From Streptomyces sp. NRRL WC-3742 (GTDB taxonomy: Bacteria > Actinomycetota > Actinomycetes > Streptomycetales > Streptomycetaceae): a stretch of DNA of 64,000 nucleotides. Shown one piece after another: positions 7,880 to 15,412 of the stretch. The DNA is taken from the NCBI RefSeq assembly GCF_000720635.1, contig NZ_JOCF01000008.1, positions 62,001 through 126,000 of the forward strand, written 5' to 3'. The notes under the pieces were generated by a model. The model saw nothing but the letters and a program-made list of their open reading frames with translations, had not been told where the DNA came from and ran no database searches. Within the stretch, counting starts at the first letter, position 1. Each line of letters begins with the position of its first letter. The position numbers and the translations under genes were made by a program.

Positions 7880-9010
7880 TCACGTCCGTTTGAAGAACTC
7901 CACCTCGGCCAGGGCGATGCTGCGGCCGGGGCCCGTGCCCGCGGCCTCGCGGACGGTGAGTTTCACCTGGGCCACGTCGCTGATCCCGGTGGCCACCGTC
8001 TGCGGGCCCGGGCGGTCCTCGAGCGTGACCTGCCGGCGGTCCGTCCCGCCGTCCTTGTCCGTGACCTCCAGGGTCAGGACGATCGGGCGGGCCTGCTGGC
8101 GGAACTGCTCCGGGACCGGGGAGGGGCCGGTGTGGACGATCAGGTCCACCAGGCGGAACGGGGAGCGGAAGGAGAAGGTGAGGGAGTCCCCGACCGCGGG
8201 GGCTCCCCAGTAGGTGTTGGTGACGCCGTCGTCGGCGGCCGTGGCGGGGTGGCCCTCGACGGCGGCGCTCGCCGAGGTGGCGGAGGGGGCGACGGGCGCG
8301 GTGCCGCCCAGCTTGTCCAGCACGTCCTGGAACGCGCGCTCCCCGGTCGGGTAGAGCAGCACGCCTGCGACGACCAGCGCGACCAGGACCAGCAGCGCGA
8401 TCGTGCGGCGCAGCGCGGTACCCGAGCCTCCGATGCGCACCCGGCGGCGGAACGGCCAGCGGGTACGCCACCAGGGCAGGGCGGGCGGCGGGGCGGTGAC
8501 GGTCAGCGGGGCGGCGCAGCGGCGGCAGAAGCGGCGCTCGGGCAGGTTGGGGGTGCCGCACCTGGGGCAGGGCGGGCCGTCCTGGGTGTCGTCGGGGCCG
8601 GTGGCGCGGACGACGGGGCGGGGCGGGAGGGGCTTGGCGGGCTGGACGGCGACGGGGTCGGGTTCTGCGGGGGCGGGCACCCGGGGTTCGGGGGCCTTGG
8701 GCTCTCGGGCCTTGGCTTCGGGGCCCTTGGGCGGTTGGACGGGCGTCGCGGGCTCCAGTGGTGTCGCGGGCTCCGGTCGCGTCGCAGGCCGGGCGGGCTT
8801 CGGCGGCGCGGGCTCCTCCCGTACGGGCTCCTGTCGTACGGGCTCTTCCCGTACGGGCTCGGCGGGCGCCGTCACCTTGGGCGTCACCTTGGGCGTCGCC
8901 TTGGCCGCCGCCTGGCTGTCGCCGCTCGACCAGGCGAGGTAGGCGCCGCAGTTGCCGCAGAAGTCGTCCCCCTGGGCGTTGATCGTTCCGCACTCCGGGC
9001 AGACCGGCAT
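7880..9010 (-). CDS. cisA: CIS-associated membrane adaptor: zinc ribbons, TM helix, discoidin-like domain (CisA-like)
   Basis: 376 residues. The N-terminus starts with a zinc ribbon (CPECGTINAQGDDFCGNCGAYL, 4-25). Next is a long Pro/Glu/Ala-rich linker with PVREEPV repeats, and a second ribbon (CPRCGTPNLPERRFCRRC, near 155-172). One transmembrane helix (TIALLVLVALVVAGVLLYP) lies at about 206-224. The C-terminal ~140 residues resemble discoidin / NADase-type glycan-binding beta-sandwiches (DGVTNTYWGAP, VDLIVHTGPS, IALAEVEFF). With no cleaved signal, the N-terminus should be cytoplasmic and the beta domain outside. It is the last gene of the CIS operon, 3 bp after the tail protein I-like gene. 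In S. coelicolor the membrane protein CisA is needed for CIS firing; this protein has the matching position and topology. Homology to CisA itself is inferred. Confidence 0.7.
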   Translation of the reverse strand: MPVCPECGTINAQGDDFCGNCGAYLAWSSGDSQAAAKATPKVTPKVTAPAEPVREEPVRQEPVREEPAPPKPARPATRPEPATPLEPATPVQPPKGPEAKAREPKAPEPRVPAPAEPDPVAVQPAKPLPPRPVVRATGPDDTQDGPPCPRCGTPNLPERRFCRRCAAPLTVTAPPPALPWWRTRWPFRRRVRIGGSGTALRRTIALLVLVALVVAGVLLYPTGERAFQDVLDKLGGTAPVAPSATSASAAVEGHPATAADDGVTNTYWGAPAVGDSLTFSFRSPFRLVDLIVHTGPSPVPEQFRQQARPIVLTLEVTDKDGGTDRRQVTLEDRPGPQTVATGISDVAQVKLTVREAAGTGPGRSIALAEVEFFKRT

Positions 9011-9013
9011 CCG

Positions 9014-9586
9014 TCATCCCTCCGTTCGGCCGGGGAGGCCGGGCGGGCCGGGCAGGATCTCCACCCGGCAGGTCAGGTGGACCGGGCAGCCGGCCCTGAC
9101 GACGGCGAGCACCTGGTCCTCGTCCAGGGCCGCGCCGCGCAGGGGCCAGGCCCGGACCAGCAGTTCGCCGCTCGGCGCGGGCGGCAGGGCGGCTCCGGCG
9201 GTGGTGGACCAGGCGGCCCCTCCCCCGTCCACGATCTCGGCACCGGCGCCCAGCACCAGGCGCAGCCGTTCGGCGAGCCCGCGCCGGGTGCCGCGCCAGC
9301 GGTGCAGTTCGACCGCGCGTCCGACGACGGCGCGGCGCACCTCCAGGGGCCAGGCCGGGTCGGTCTCGACCGCGACCCAGGAGGCCAGCCAGTCAAGGAA
9401 GTCCGGTGGGGCGAGGCGGGGTTGGAGGTAGGCGGGCAGGTTGTCGAGGGTGGAGAAGACGGGGGCGAGGACGGTGTCCAGGCCCGCCGTGAAGCGCTGG
9501 GCGAAGTCGTCGTCGGCGAAGAGGGCAGGCAGCAGGTCGCCGATCGGGTGCGGGCTGGGCAGCCCCGGTACGGCCGCACGCGTCAT
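9014..9586 (-). CDS. cis12: CIS baseplate protein, phage tail protein I-like (Cis12)
   Basis: 190 residues. The conserved core FLDWLASWVAVETDPAWPLEVRR ... AVELHRWRGTRRGLAERLRLVLG is the signature of the TIGR02242 tail-protein domain found in contractile injection systems (P2 gpI / Afp12-like). It should be a baseplate component at the wedge periphery. Its ATG overlaps the stop of the upstream baseplate gene (ATGA), indicating translational coupling and stoichiometric production. The C-terminal PPGLPGRTEG is short and low-complexity. Confidence 0.85.
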   Translation of the reverse strand: MTRAAVPGLPSPHPIGDLLPALFADDDFAQRFTAGLDTVLAPVFSTLDNLPAYLQPRLAPPDFLDWLASWVAVETDPAWPLEVRRAVVGRAVELHRWRGTRRGLAERLRLVLGAGAEIVDGGGAAWSTTAGAALPPAPSGELLVRAWPLRGAALDEDQVLAVVRAGCPVHLTCRVEILPGPPGLPGRTEG

Positions 9587-11541
9587 GCTTCACCGTCCTC
9601 GGCCGTGGTGACGATGACCTGGTGCTGGTGCGAGAAGGCCAGGGCGTCCGGGGGGACCTCGATGCGTTCGGCGGGTGCGCCCCGGCGGCCGGTGATCGGG
9701 TCGGCGGGGAAGAGCCGCAGTTCCTCGACGCCGGCGACGGCGGCCACCCGCTGGAGGACGGCGAACACCTCGCCGTACCGCACCGCCCGGCCGAAGGGCC
9801 AGCCCGTGCCGTCCGCGCCGCCGCGCAGCGGGTTGAGGTGGCGGTAGAGCGCGGCGAGGGCCGCCTCCCGGACGCGGTCCGGGTCCGGGGAGCGGGTGGT
9901 GAGTCGGGCGACGACCGTCACTCCCTGGTAGGCGGGCGGCTGGACGAGCAGGCGGGTGCCGATCAGCCTTCGCTCGTCGAGGGCGGTGGCGACGGCGGCG
10001 AGCACCTGCTCGTCGGGGATCAGCTGCTCGAAGCGCAGCCGGTCGCCGTCGTCCGCGACGGCCTCGGGCACGACCAGCACCCGCACGGCGCCCGGCTCGC
10101 CGGGGGCGGCGGGCACGCAGCTGATCCGGGCGGCGGAGGGCGCGGCCTGGCGGGCGATCAGCTCGTAGTCCCCGGCGGTCACGGCGCGTTCCTGGAGGCG
10201 CAGTTGGTGCGGGGCGCGCTGCTTGGCGTTGTCGACGCTCTCTCCGTCCACCCCTCCCCTGGCCGCCTCGCGGTTGTCGACCCGGGCGATGTACGGGACG
10301 GAGCTGCGCAGCACGGTGATCGTGCCGCGCGCGACGTTGCCCGCCGTTCCGCCGCCGGTGCGGTACTGCGGCACGCGCAGCCGGGCGCCCTTGGGCGGGA
10401 CGGCGCCGAAGGCGCGCAGGGTGCCGTCCGGTTCCCGTACGGCGGGCGGGAGGTGGAACTCGCCGGTGGTGGCGTCGAGCACCACGTGCCGGTCGGTGGG
10501 CGAGGAGTCGCCGAAGTGCTCGACGACCGTCCAGCGTTCCCAGCCGTCGCCGGCCGCGACCTCGAGGACCGGGGGCCCGGCGTCGAGGAGGACGGGCGGC
10601 CGGGCGAGGCGGTAGCGCTGGCCCGCGACGCCTTCGGAGGTGCCGAGCTGCGCGTCGGTGACGGTCTGGGCGTGGGCGGCGGTCGCGGTGCCGCCGACGG
10701 TGAAGACCTCGGCGCGGCGGATGGTCGGGGATTCGGAGTAGAACGGCTGGCCCGGGTGCGGTTCGGTGACGCGGCAGCGCAGCCAGCCGGCGCGGCGGCC
10801 GGAGACCACGGAGGCGGTGTGCCCGGCGGGGACGAAGACCACGACCTCGCCGGGCCGGTTGAGGCCGCCGGTGGTGTCGGTGCCGGTCTCGCAGGGGAGC
10901 CAGCGTGCGCCGTCCCACGCCTCCCAGACCAGCGGGGGCTGGCGGGGGTCGACGCCGACGCCCTCGACGCGGCTGTCCAGGCGGACGGTCAGGATGCAGC
11001 GCGGGACGGCCGCCGGGAGGGCGAGGAGCATGGCGTCGTCGGCCTGCGGGCGCGCCTGGAAGCAGGGCACGTCGGCGCCGTCGGCCAGGCGGGCGGTGCG
11101 GTCGCTCTGTTCCCCGGTGGCGGTGACGGTGATCAGCCGCTCCAGCGTGCTGGGGACGATGGGGAGGTCCTCGGCGGTGGCGAAGACCACGGCCTCGTCG
11201 GTCTCGGTGCGCAGGGTGGAGACCTCGGTTCCGGCGCGCAGCAGGACGGTTTCGGGCTGGGGCGCGGAGAGCCAGAAGTCGACCTCGGCGCGGGCGGCGG
11301 CGGGCGGGAAGAGGCGCACGCCGAGGAGGTCGAGGAAGGCCGCGTAGTTCTTCTCCGGGACGCGGTTGAGGCGGTAGAGGAGCTGGTCGACCAGGTAGGC
11401 GAAGGTCTCGATGAGGGTGACGCCGGGGTCGGAGACGTTGTGGTCGGTCCACTCGGGGGCGCGCTGCTGGACGTAGCGCTTGGCCTCGTCGACGAGTTGC
11501 TGGAAGCGGCGGTCGTCCAGGTTCGGGGAGGGCAGGGCCAT
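9583..11541 (-). CDS. cis11: CIS baseplate assembly protein, gpJ-like (Cis11)
   Basis: 652 residues. The N-terminus NLDDRRFQQLVDEAKRYVQQ followed by APEWTDHNVSDPGVTLIETFAYLVDQLLYRLN and KNYAAFLDLLGVRL is the hallmark of the TIGR02243 baseplate assembly family (P2 gpJ / T4 gp6-like wedge protein). The C-terminal portion (NLARGTITV-like region, ITGRRGAPAERIEVPPDALAF) is typical of Cis11 in Streptomyces. It forms the wedge ring around the hub that triggers sheath contraction. The start ATG shares one base with the preceding gp25 stop, and its own stop overlaps the next gene. Full length for the family. Confidence 0.9.
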   Translation of the reverse strand: MALPSPNLDDRRFQQLVDEAKRYVQQRAPEWTDHNVSDPGVTLIETFAYLVDQLLYRLNRVPEKNYAAFLDLLGVRLFPPAAARAEVDFWLSAPQPETVLLRAGTEVSTLRTETDEAVVFATAEDLPIVPSTLERLITVTATGEQSDRTARLADGADVPCFQARPQADDAMLLALPAAVPRCILTVRLDSRVEGVGVDPRQPPLVWEAWDGARWLPCETGTDTTGGLNRPGEVVVFVPAGHTASVVSGRRAGWLRCRVTEPHPGQPFYSESPTIRRAEVFTVGGTATAAHAQTVTDAQLGTSEGVAGQRYRLARPPVLLDAGPPVLEVAAGDGWERWTVVEHFGDSSPTDRHVVLDATTGEFHLPPAVREPDGTLRAFGAVPPKGARLRVPQYRTGGGTAGNVARGTITVLRSSVPYIARVDNREAARGGVDGESVDNAKQRAPHQLRLQERAVTAGDYELIARQAAPSAARISCVPAAPGEPGAVRVLVVPEAVADDGDRLRFEQLIPDEQVLAAVATALDERRLIGTRLLVQPPAYQGVTVVARLTTRSPDPDRVREAALAALYRHLNPLRGGADGTGWPFGRAVRYGEVFAVLQRVAAVAGVEELRLFPADPITGRRGAPAERIEVPPDALAFSHQHQVIVTTAEDGEA

Positions 11542-11996
11542 CAGTTCGCGCCGCCTTCCGCCGTCGCCAGGGCCGGCTCGGCGCCGGAGGAGTGCTCGGG
11601 GTGCTCGGGGATCGTGTAGAAGGGGAAGACGAGGTTGCGGCGATCGTTCGTGGAGCGAACCGTGTAGTGGAGATCGATGTAGAGCGTGCCCTCGTCGACG
11701 CCGTCGAAGGCGATCACCACGTCGTCCAGCTCGATCCGGGGCTCCCAGCGCTCCAGGGCGAGCCGCACCTCGCGTGCGATCCGCCCGGCGGTGGTGCCGT
11801 CGCCGGGGGCGAAGACGTACTCGTGGATGCCGCAGCCGAACTCGGGCCGCATGGGCCGCTCGCCCGGGGCGGTGCCGAGGATCAGCCGGATGGCCTCGGC
11901 GATCTCCCGGTCCCGCTCCACCATGCCGATGCCGCCGGTGGCGTTGACCCGCAGGGGGAAGGCCCAGCCCCGGCCGATGAATCCGCCGGTCGTCAT
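11541..11996 (-). CDS. cis9: GPW/gp25 family baseplate wedge protein (Cis9)
   Basis: 151 residues. GRGWAFPLRVN at the start, followed by EIAEAIRLILGTAPGERPMRPEFGCGIHEYVFAP and RIAREVRLALERWEPRIEL, is the standard gp25/GPW pattern, including the EPR-like core helix motif (WEPRIEL). gp25 nucleates sheath polymerisation at the baseplate. The gene overlaps the PAAR gene by ATGA and the baseplate assembly gene by one base. The acidic C-terminal extension (HPEHSSGAEPALATAEGG) is not part of the core fold. Confidence 0.92.
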   Translation of the reverse strand: MTTGGFIGRGWAFPLRVNATGGIGMVERDREIAEAIRLILGTAPGERPMRPEFGCGIHEYVFAPGDGTTAGRIAREVRLALERWEPRIELDDVVIAFDGVDEGTLYIDLHYTVRSTNDRRNLVFPFYTIPEHPEHSSGAEPALATAEGGAN

Positions 11997-12307
11997 ATCG
12001 CTCCCCCGATCAGCACGTTGAACGCGCCCGTGATGATGGTGGCGCCGCAGACGGTCTTGTCGCCCACCCTGGCCGCCGGCAGGCCGCCGATGAGGACCAG
12101 TCCGCCGGTCACGCCGCCGAGTTGGGGCTCGACGAGGTTGGCCGGGCCGAGTTCGACGTGCGGGACGCAGGCGTGCAGGGTGCCGACCACGGCGGCGGGG
12201 CGGCCGCCGATCAGCACCGTCGCCACCTTGAGGGCGGCGCCCGGCGGCGGGGTGGTGAGGGCGCCGCCGTGGTCGGTGGGGTCGCCGGTCCGGGCTGCGG
12301 GGGGCAT
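11993..12307 (-). CDS. cis10: PAAR-like spike tip protein (Cis10)
   Basis: 104 residues from the ATG at 12307, preceded by GGAG at an eight-base spacing; the open frame extends far upstream but only this part is coding. PAARTGDPTDHGG at the start and repeating glycine turns (VLIGGRPAAVVGT, LVLIGGLPAARVGDKTVCGA, NVLIGGAI) define a PAAR-repeat cone. It should cap the VgrG-like spike, with His/Cys residues likely binding a metal ion at the tip. It sits between the hub/spike gene and gp25, with the stop overlapping gp25's ATG. Confidence 0.9.
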   Translation of the reverse strand: MPPAARTGDPTDHGGALTTPPPGAALKVATVLIGGRPAAVVGTLHACVPHVELGPANLVEPQLGGVTGGLVLIGGLPAARVGDKTVCGATIITGAFNVLIGGAI

Positions 12308-12351
12308 GTGCGGTTCTCCGTTCCAGAGGTGAGGTAGGCGTCGACGTGATG

Positions 12352-14130
12352 TCAGTTGATGCGGACGATGGCGGCCTTGAGGACGGCTTCTGCTCCGCCC
12401 TCGACGTTGACGGCCTGTGTTCCGCGCACGGTGACCGAGCCGCCGCGCACGTTCACTTCGCCGGTGCCCGCGTCCAGGGTGATGCCGGAGGAGGACAGGC
12501 GTACGGTGCTGCCCCCGGCGGCGCCGAGGCCGTGGACGGTCAGGACGATCTCCCCGGCGCGCTGGTCCAGCTTGACCTCCAGCTTCCCGTCGCCGCTCGC
12601 CAGCCGGACCCCGGAGGCCCCGGCCGGGACGTCGAGCAGCTCCAGCCGGTGGCCCGAACGGGAGGCCACGGAACGGCGGTTGATGGTTCCGGTGGCCGCG
12701 TCGACCAGCGGAACGTCGTGCGGGGAGGGCCTGTCCACGCCGTTGTAGAGGCCGCCCAGGACGTACGGGCTGTCCAGGTCGCCCTGCTCGAAGCCGACCA
12801 ACACCTCGTCGTTGACCTCCGGGGCGATCACCCCGCCTCCCCCGGCGCCGCCCCACTGCACGGTGCGCACCCAGTCGGAGACGTAGGCGTCGTCCAGCCA
12901 GGGGAACCTGAGCCGCACCCAGCCTCGCTGCCCGTCCCCCGGCTCCCGGACGTCGGTGACCACGGCGACGGCCAGCCCCGGCATCCGGGGCCCGCGCGGC
13001 GGCGCGTTGCCGCCGGTGACCAGCCCGGTCAGCGAGCGGTCGGGCGCGGCGCTGACCACCACGGTGGTGCGGTAGCCCCGGAAGGGTTCGAGGAGGTGGC
13101 GCACCCCGGTGGCGGTGTAGCGGCCGGAGAAGGCGGCGCCGACGTTGCCCAGGGCGACGGCGGTGCCCGCCCGCAGCCTCGGGTTGCCCTCGACGACCGC
13201 CTCCAGCTCGCCGAACCCGGCGGCCACGGAGGCCGCCAGCGAGCGGGCGACGGCGGCGGTCTCCGCCTGGGTGCGGTACGGGGTGTCGGCGACCGTCAGC
13301 CGCGCCTGGCCGGGGAAGGCGGAGGCCGCGACGGAGGGGCTCATACCCGGCTGAACGGTCCGGGAGGTCACGGACGGTTCGGTGGCCACGAGCGCCCTCT
13401 TGGTGGTGACGTTCCAGCCCCTCGCCTCGACGGTGTCCGCCCCGGCGGTGCCGGTCAGCACCCCGCGCAGCTCCACCAGGTTGCGGCCGTACTCCAGCAC
13501 CAGCGGGCTCTGCGGCGCGGGCGTGGACGGCGCGGGCGCGCCCGAGGCCGGATCGGGCCGGACGAACTCCAGCCGTCCGTCGTCGTCCACCCGCACCTGC
13601 GCGCCGCTCTCCTGCGCCAGGAAGGTCAGGAACTCCCAGTCCGGGACGTTCGCCTGGGAGAGCTGCTGGTGGACGACCGGGAACGAGTCCACCTTCCCGC
13701 ACGCCAGGCCCGCGCCCGCCGCGACCTCGCGGACGATGTCGGCGGTCGTCATGTTGCGGAACGCCTTCACCCGGCGCCCTCGCATCAGGCGGTGCGACAC
13801 GGCGGAGGCCCGCACCACGGTGTACGAGCCGGTCCCGTCGACCTCCAGCTCCAGCGCCGTCACCTCGCCGGTGAACAGCCGCACCCGGGTGTTGCCCTGG
13901 ACGGTCACCACGGACACGCTCAGCCGGGTGCCGATGGTGATCCCGGTCGCGGAGAGGAAGGTGTGGTCGGCGTCGCGGAAGGCCAGCACCGCCGTGTCGG
14001 GCAGCCCGACGCTCTCCTCGATGTCGCAGGAGACCAGTTGGGTCGCCCAGACCGGCGGCAGCGGGCCCGGCGCCTCGACCACCGGGTCGGCGGCGAACGC
14101 CCGGCCGCCCCGGGCCTCGGGGGTCGTCAT
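12352..14130 (-). CDS. cis8: VgrG/gp5-gp27-like hub-spike protein (Cis8)
   Basis: 592 residues from the ATG at 14130, which overlaps the upstream LysM protein stop (ATGA). Residues about 1-350 are the gp27/gp44-like hub (SQANVPDWEFLTFLAQESGA, DDGRLEFVRP, FSGRYTATGVRHLLEP). Residues about 380-480 are a gp5 OB-fold (GWVRLRFPWLDDAYVSDWVR, NDEVLVGFEQGDLDSPYVLG). The rest is a beta-helix-like tail (LASGDGKLEVKLDQRAGEI, STVRLSSSGITLDAGTG). There is no extra enzymatic domain, so this is a structural spike, not an evolved effector VgrG. It forms the central hub through which cargo would leave. Confidence 0.92.
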   Translation of the reverse strand: MTTPEARGGRAFAADPVVEAPGPLPPVWATQLVSCDIEESVGLPDTAVLAFRDADHTFLSATGITIGTRLSVSVVTVQGNTRVRLFTGEVTALELEVDGTGSYTVVRASAVSHRLMRGRRVKAFRNMTTADIVREVAAGAGLACGKVDSFPVVHQQLSQANVPDWEFLTFLAQESGAQVRVDDDGRLEFVRPDPASGAPAPSTPAPQSPLVLEYGRNLVELRGVLTGTAGADTVEARGWNVTTKRALVATEPSVTSRTVQPGMSPSVAASAFPGQARLTVADTPYRTQAETAAVARSLAASVAAGFGELEAVVEGNPRLRAGTAVALGNVGAAFSGRYTATGVRHLLEPFRGYRTTVVVSAAPDRSLTGLVTGGNAPPRGPRMPGLAVAVVTDVREPGDGQRGWVRLRFPWLDDAYVSDWVRTVQWGGAGGGGVIAPEVNDEVLVGFEQGDLDSPYVLGGLYNGVDRPSPHDVPLVDAATGTINRRSVASRSGHRLELLDVPAGASGVRLASGDGKLEVKLDQRAGEIVLTVHGLGAAGGSTVRLSSSGITLDAGTGEVNVRGGSVTVRGTQAVNVEGGAEAVLKAAIVRIN

Positions 14131-14849
14131 CGCCGCCCTCCCCGGGTGAGTTCGTCGATGCCCGGCACGATCAGCTCCGCGCCGGGGATAAGCACCATCG
14201 GGTCGTCGATGTCGTTGGCCTCCGCGATGGTCCGCCAGGCCGTCGCGTCCCCGTACGCGCGCCAGGCGAGCAACGGCAGGCTGTCGCCCGCGATCACCCG
14301 GTGGGTGCTGCGGGCCTCCGGCGAACCGGAGGTCGGGTTCTGGCCGGCCGGGTCGACGCTGGCCTCGTCGATGCTGAGCGAGCAGGTCGCGCGCAGCGGG
14401 TTGCCGTCCACGTCGAAGAGCGAGTAGGTGACGGACAGGCTCGACAGCACGCCGTTGAAGGAGGTCGTGGTCGAGGTGCCCCAGTCGAGGCGGATCCACG
14501 GGCTGGCGGGGGTCTTGCGCGCCAGGCTGGTGGGAGTGGGCACACAGGCCGTCATCAGCTGCTCGACGGCGCGCTCCACGGAGTTGTCGTGCGTCGCCGT
14601 CGCGTCCAGGAACACGTCCAGGGAGAGGGAGCGCGGGCCGCTGCCGACGAACTCGGGCAGGGCCGACTGCCCCGCCATCCGGGAGGGCGTCCGGCGCCAC
14701 TCGGTGCTCTTGCGCAGCACGAGGGAGGCCGGGTTGAACTGCAGCCGCAGCCGCGCCAGCGCACCGCCGGGCTGGGCGCCGACCGTGGACGGGGGCTCCA
14801 TGATGGTCAGTTGGGCCCGGGTGACGCTCGCGGGGACGCTGGCGGACAT
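14127..14849 (-). CDS. cis7: CIS tube-hub adaptor with C-terminal LysM domain (Cis7)
   Basis: 240 residues. The N-terminal part (LRLQFNPASLVLRKSTEWRR, SLSLDVFLDAT) matches the CIS tube-initiator / T4 gp53-gp54-like family that links tube to hub. The C-terminus has a LysM module (STHRVIAGDSLPLLAWRAYGDATAWRTIAEANDIDDPMVLIPGAELIVP). LysM here is usually structural in the baseplate (as in Afp7/Pvc7), not necessarily peptidoglycan-binding. It lies between the second tube gene and the hub gene; its stop overlaps the hub start. Confidence 0.88.
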   Translation of the reverse strand: MSASVPASVTRAQLTIMEPPSTVGAQPGGALARLRLQFNPASLVLRKSTEWRRTPSRMAGQSALPEFVGSGPRSLSLDVFLDATATHDNSVERAVEQLMTACVPTPTSLARKTPASPWIRLDWGTSTTTSFNGVLSSLSVTYSLFDVDGNPLRATCSLSIDEASVDPAGQNPTSGSPEARSTHRVIAGDSLPLLAWRAYGDATAWRTIAEANDIDDPMVLIPGAELIVPGIDELTRGGRR

Positions 14850-14926
14850 CGGGGTGCTTGCTCCTCTCTGGGCTCTCTCGGCTCTCTGGGCCGTCCGGGG
14901 CTGTCCGGCGGTCGGGGCGGGGATCC

Positions 14927-15352
14927 CTACGACGGGCGCAGGCCCGCGTGGGCGATCTCCAGGGTCTCGGTGGCCGCCTGGGAGTTGGACGGGTCGAAGG
15001 ACGGGCCGTCCCAGCGCACCGGGACGATGCCGAGCACCTGCCAGCCGACGATCCGGCTCAGGTCCGGCCGCAGGGCGACGATCTCGCCGTCCTTCGGCTC
15101 CACCTTGCGGACGATCTCGCTCAGCCAGCGGGTGATCTTCGCGGTGTCGGAGGTGACGGCGCGGGTGAGCGTGATGTTCGACCAGGTGATGCGGCCCGGG
15201 AGCTGCCAGGAGAAACCGTTGTTGCCGCCCTCGGCGTACTGCTCGATCTCGACCTGGGCGCCGAGGCCCGAGCAGGTGGTGAACTCGCCGAGGTCGTTGC
15301 CGCCGATGGTGAGGCTGAAGAACACGCTGGTGGCGAAGATGTTGTCGGTCAT
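14927..15352 (-). CDS. Tail tube protein, gp19 family (Cis1b/Cis5-type)
   Basis: 141 residues. FFSLTIGGNDLGEFTTCSGLGAQVEIEQYAEGGNNGFSWQLPGRITWSNITLTRAVTSDT is the canonical gp19/Hcp-like tube fold, with an LPGRITW beta-hairpin instead of the LPGEVTI of the major tube protein at 19970-20410. Its position next to the LysM hub adaptor suggests it is the baseplate-proximal tube initiator ring, not the main tube. It is separated from the downstream gene by a 77-bp gap with no obvious hairpin. Confidence 0.9.
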   Translation of the reverse strand: MTDNIFATSVFFSLTIGGNDLGEFTTCSGLGAQVEIEQYAEGGNNGFSWQLPGRITWSNITLTRAVTSDTAKITRWLSEIVRKVEPKDGEIVALRPDLSRIVGWQVLGIVPVRWDGPSFDPSNSQAATETLEIAHAGLRPS

Positions 15353-15412
15353 CGGTTCCGTTCGTATCCCTTGCGTTCGGTTCCCAGGCGTTCCGTTCCC
15401 AGGCGTTCGTTC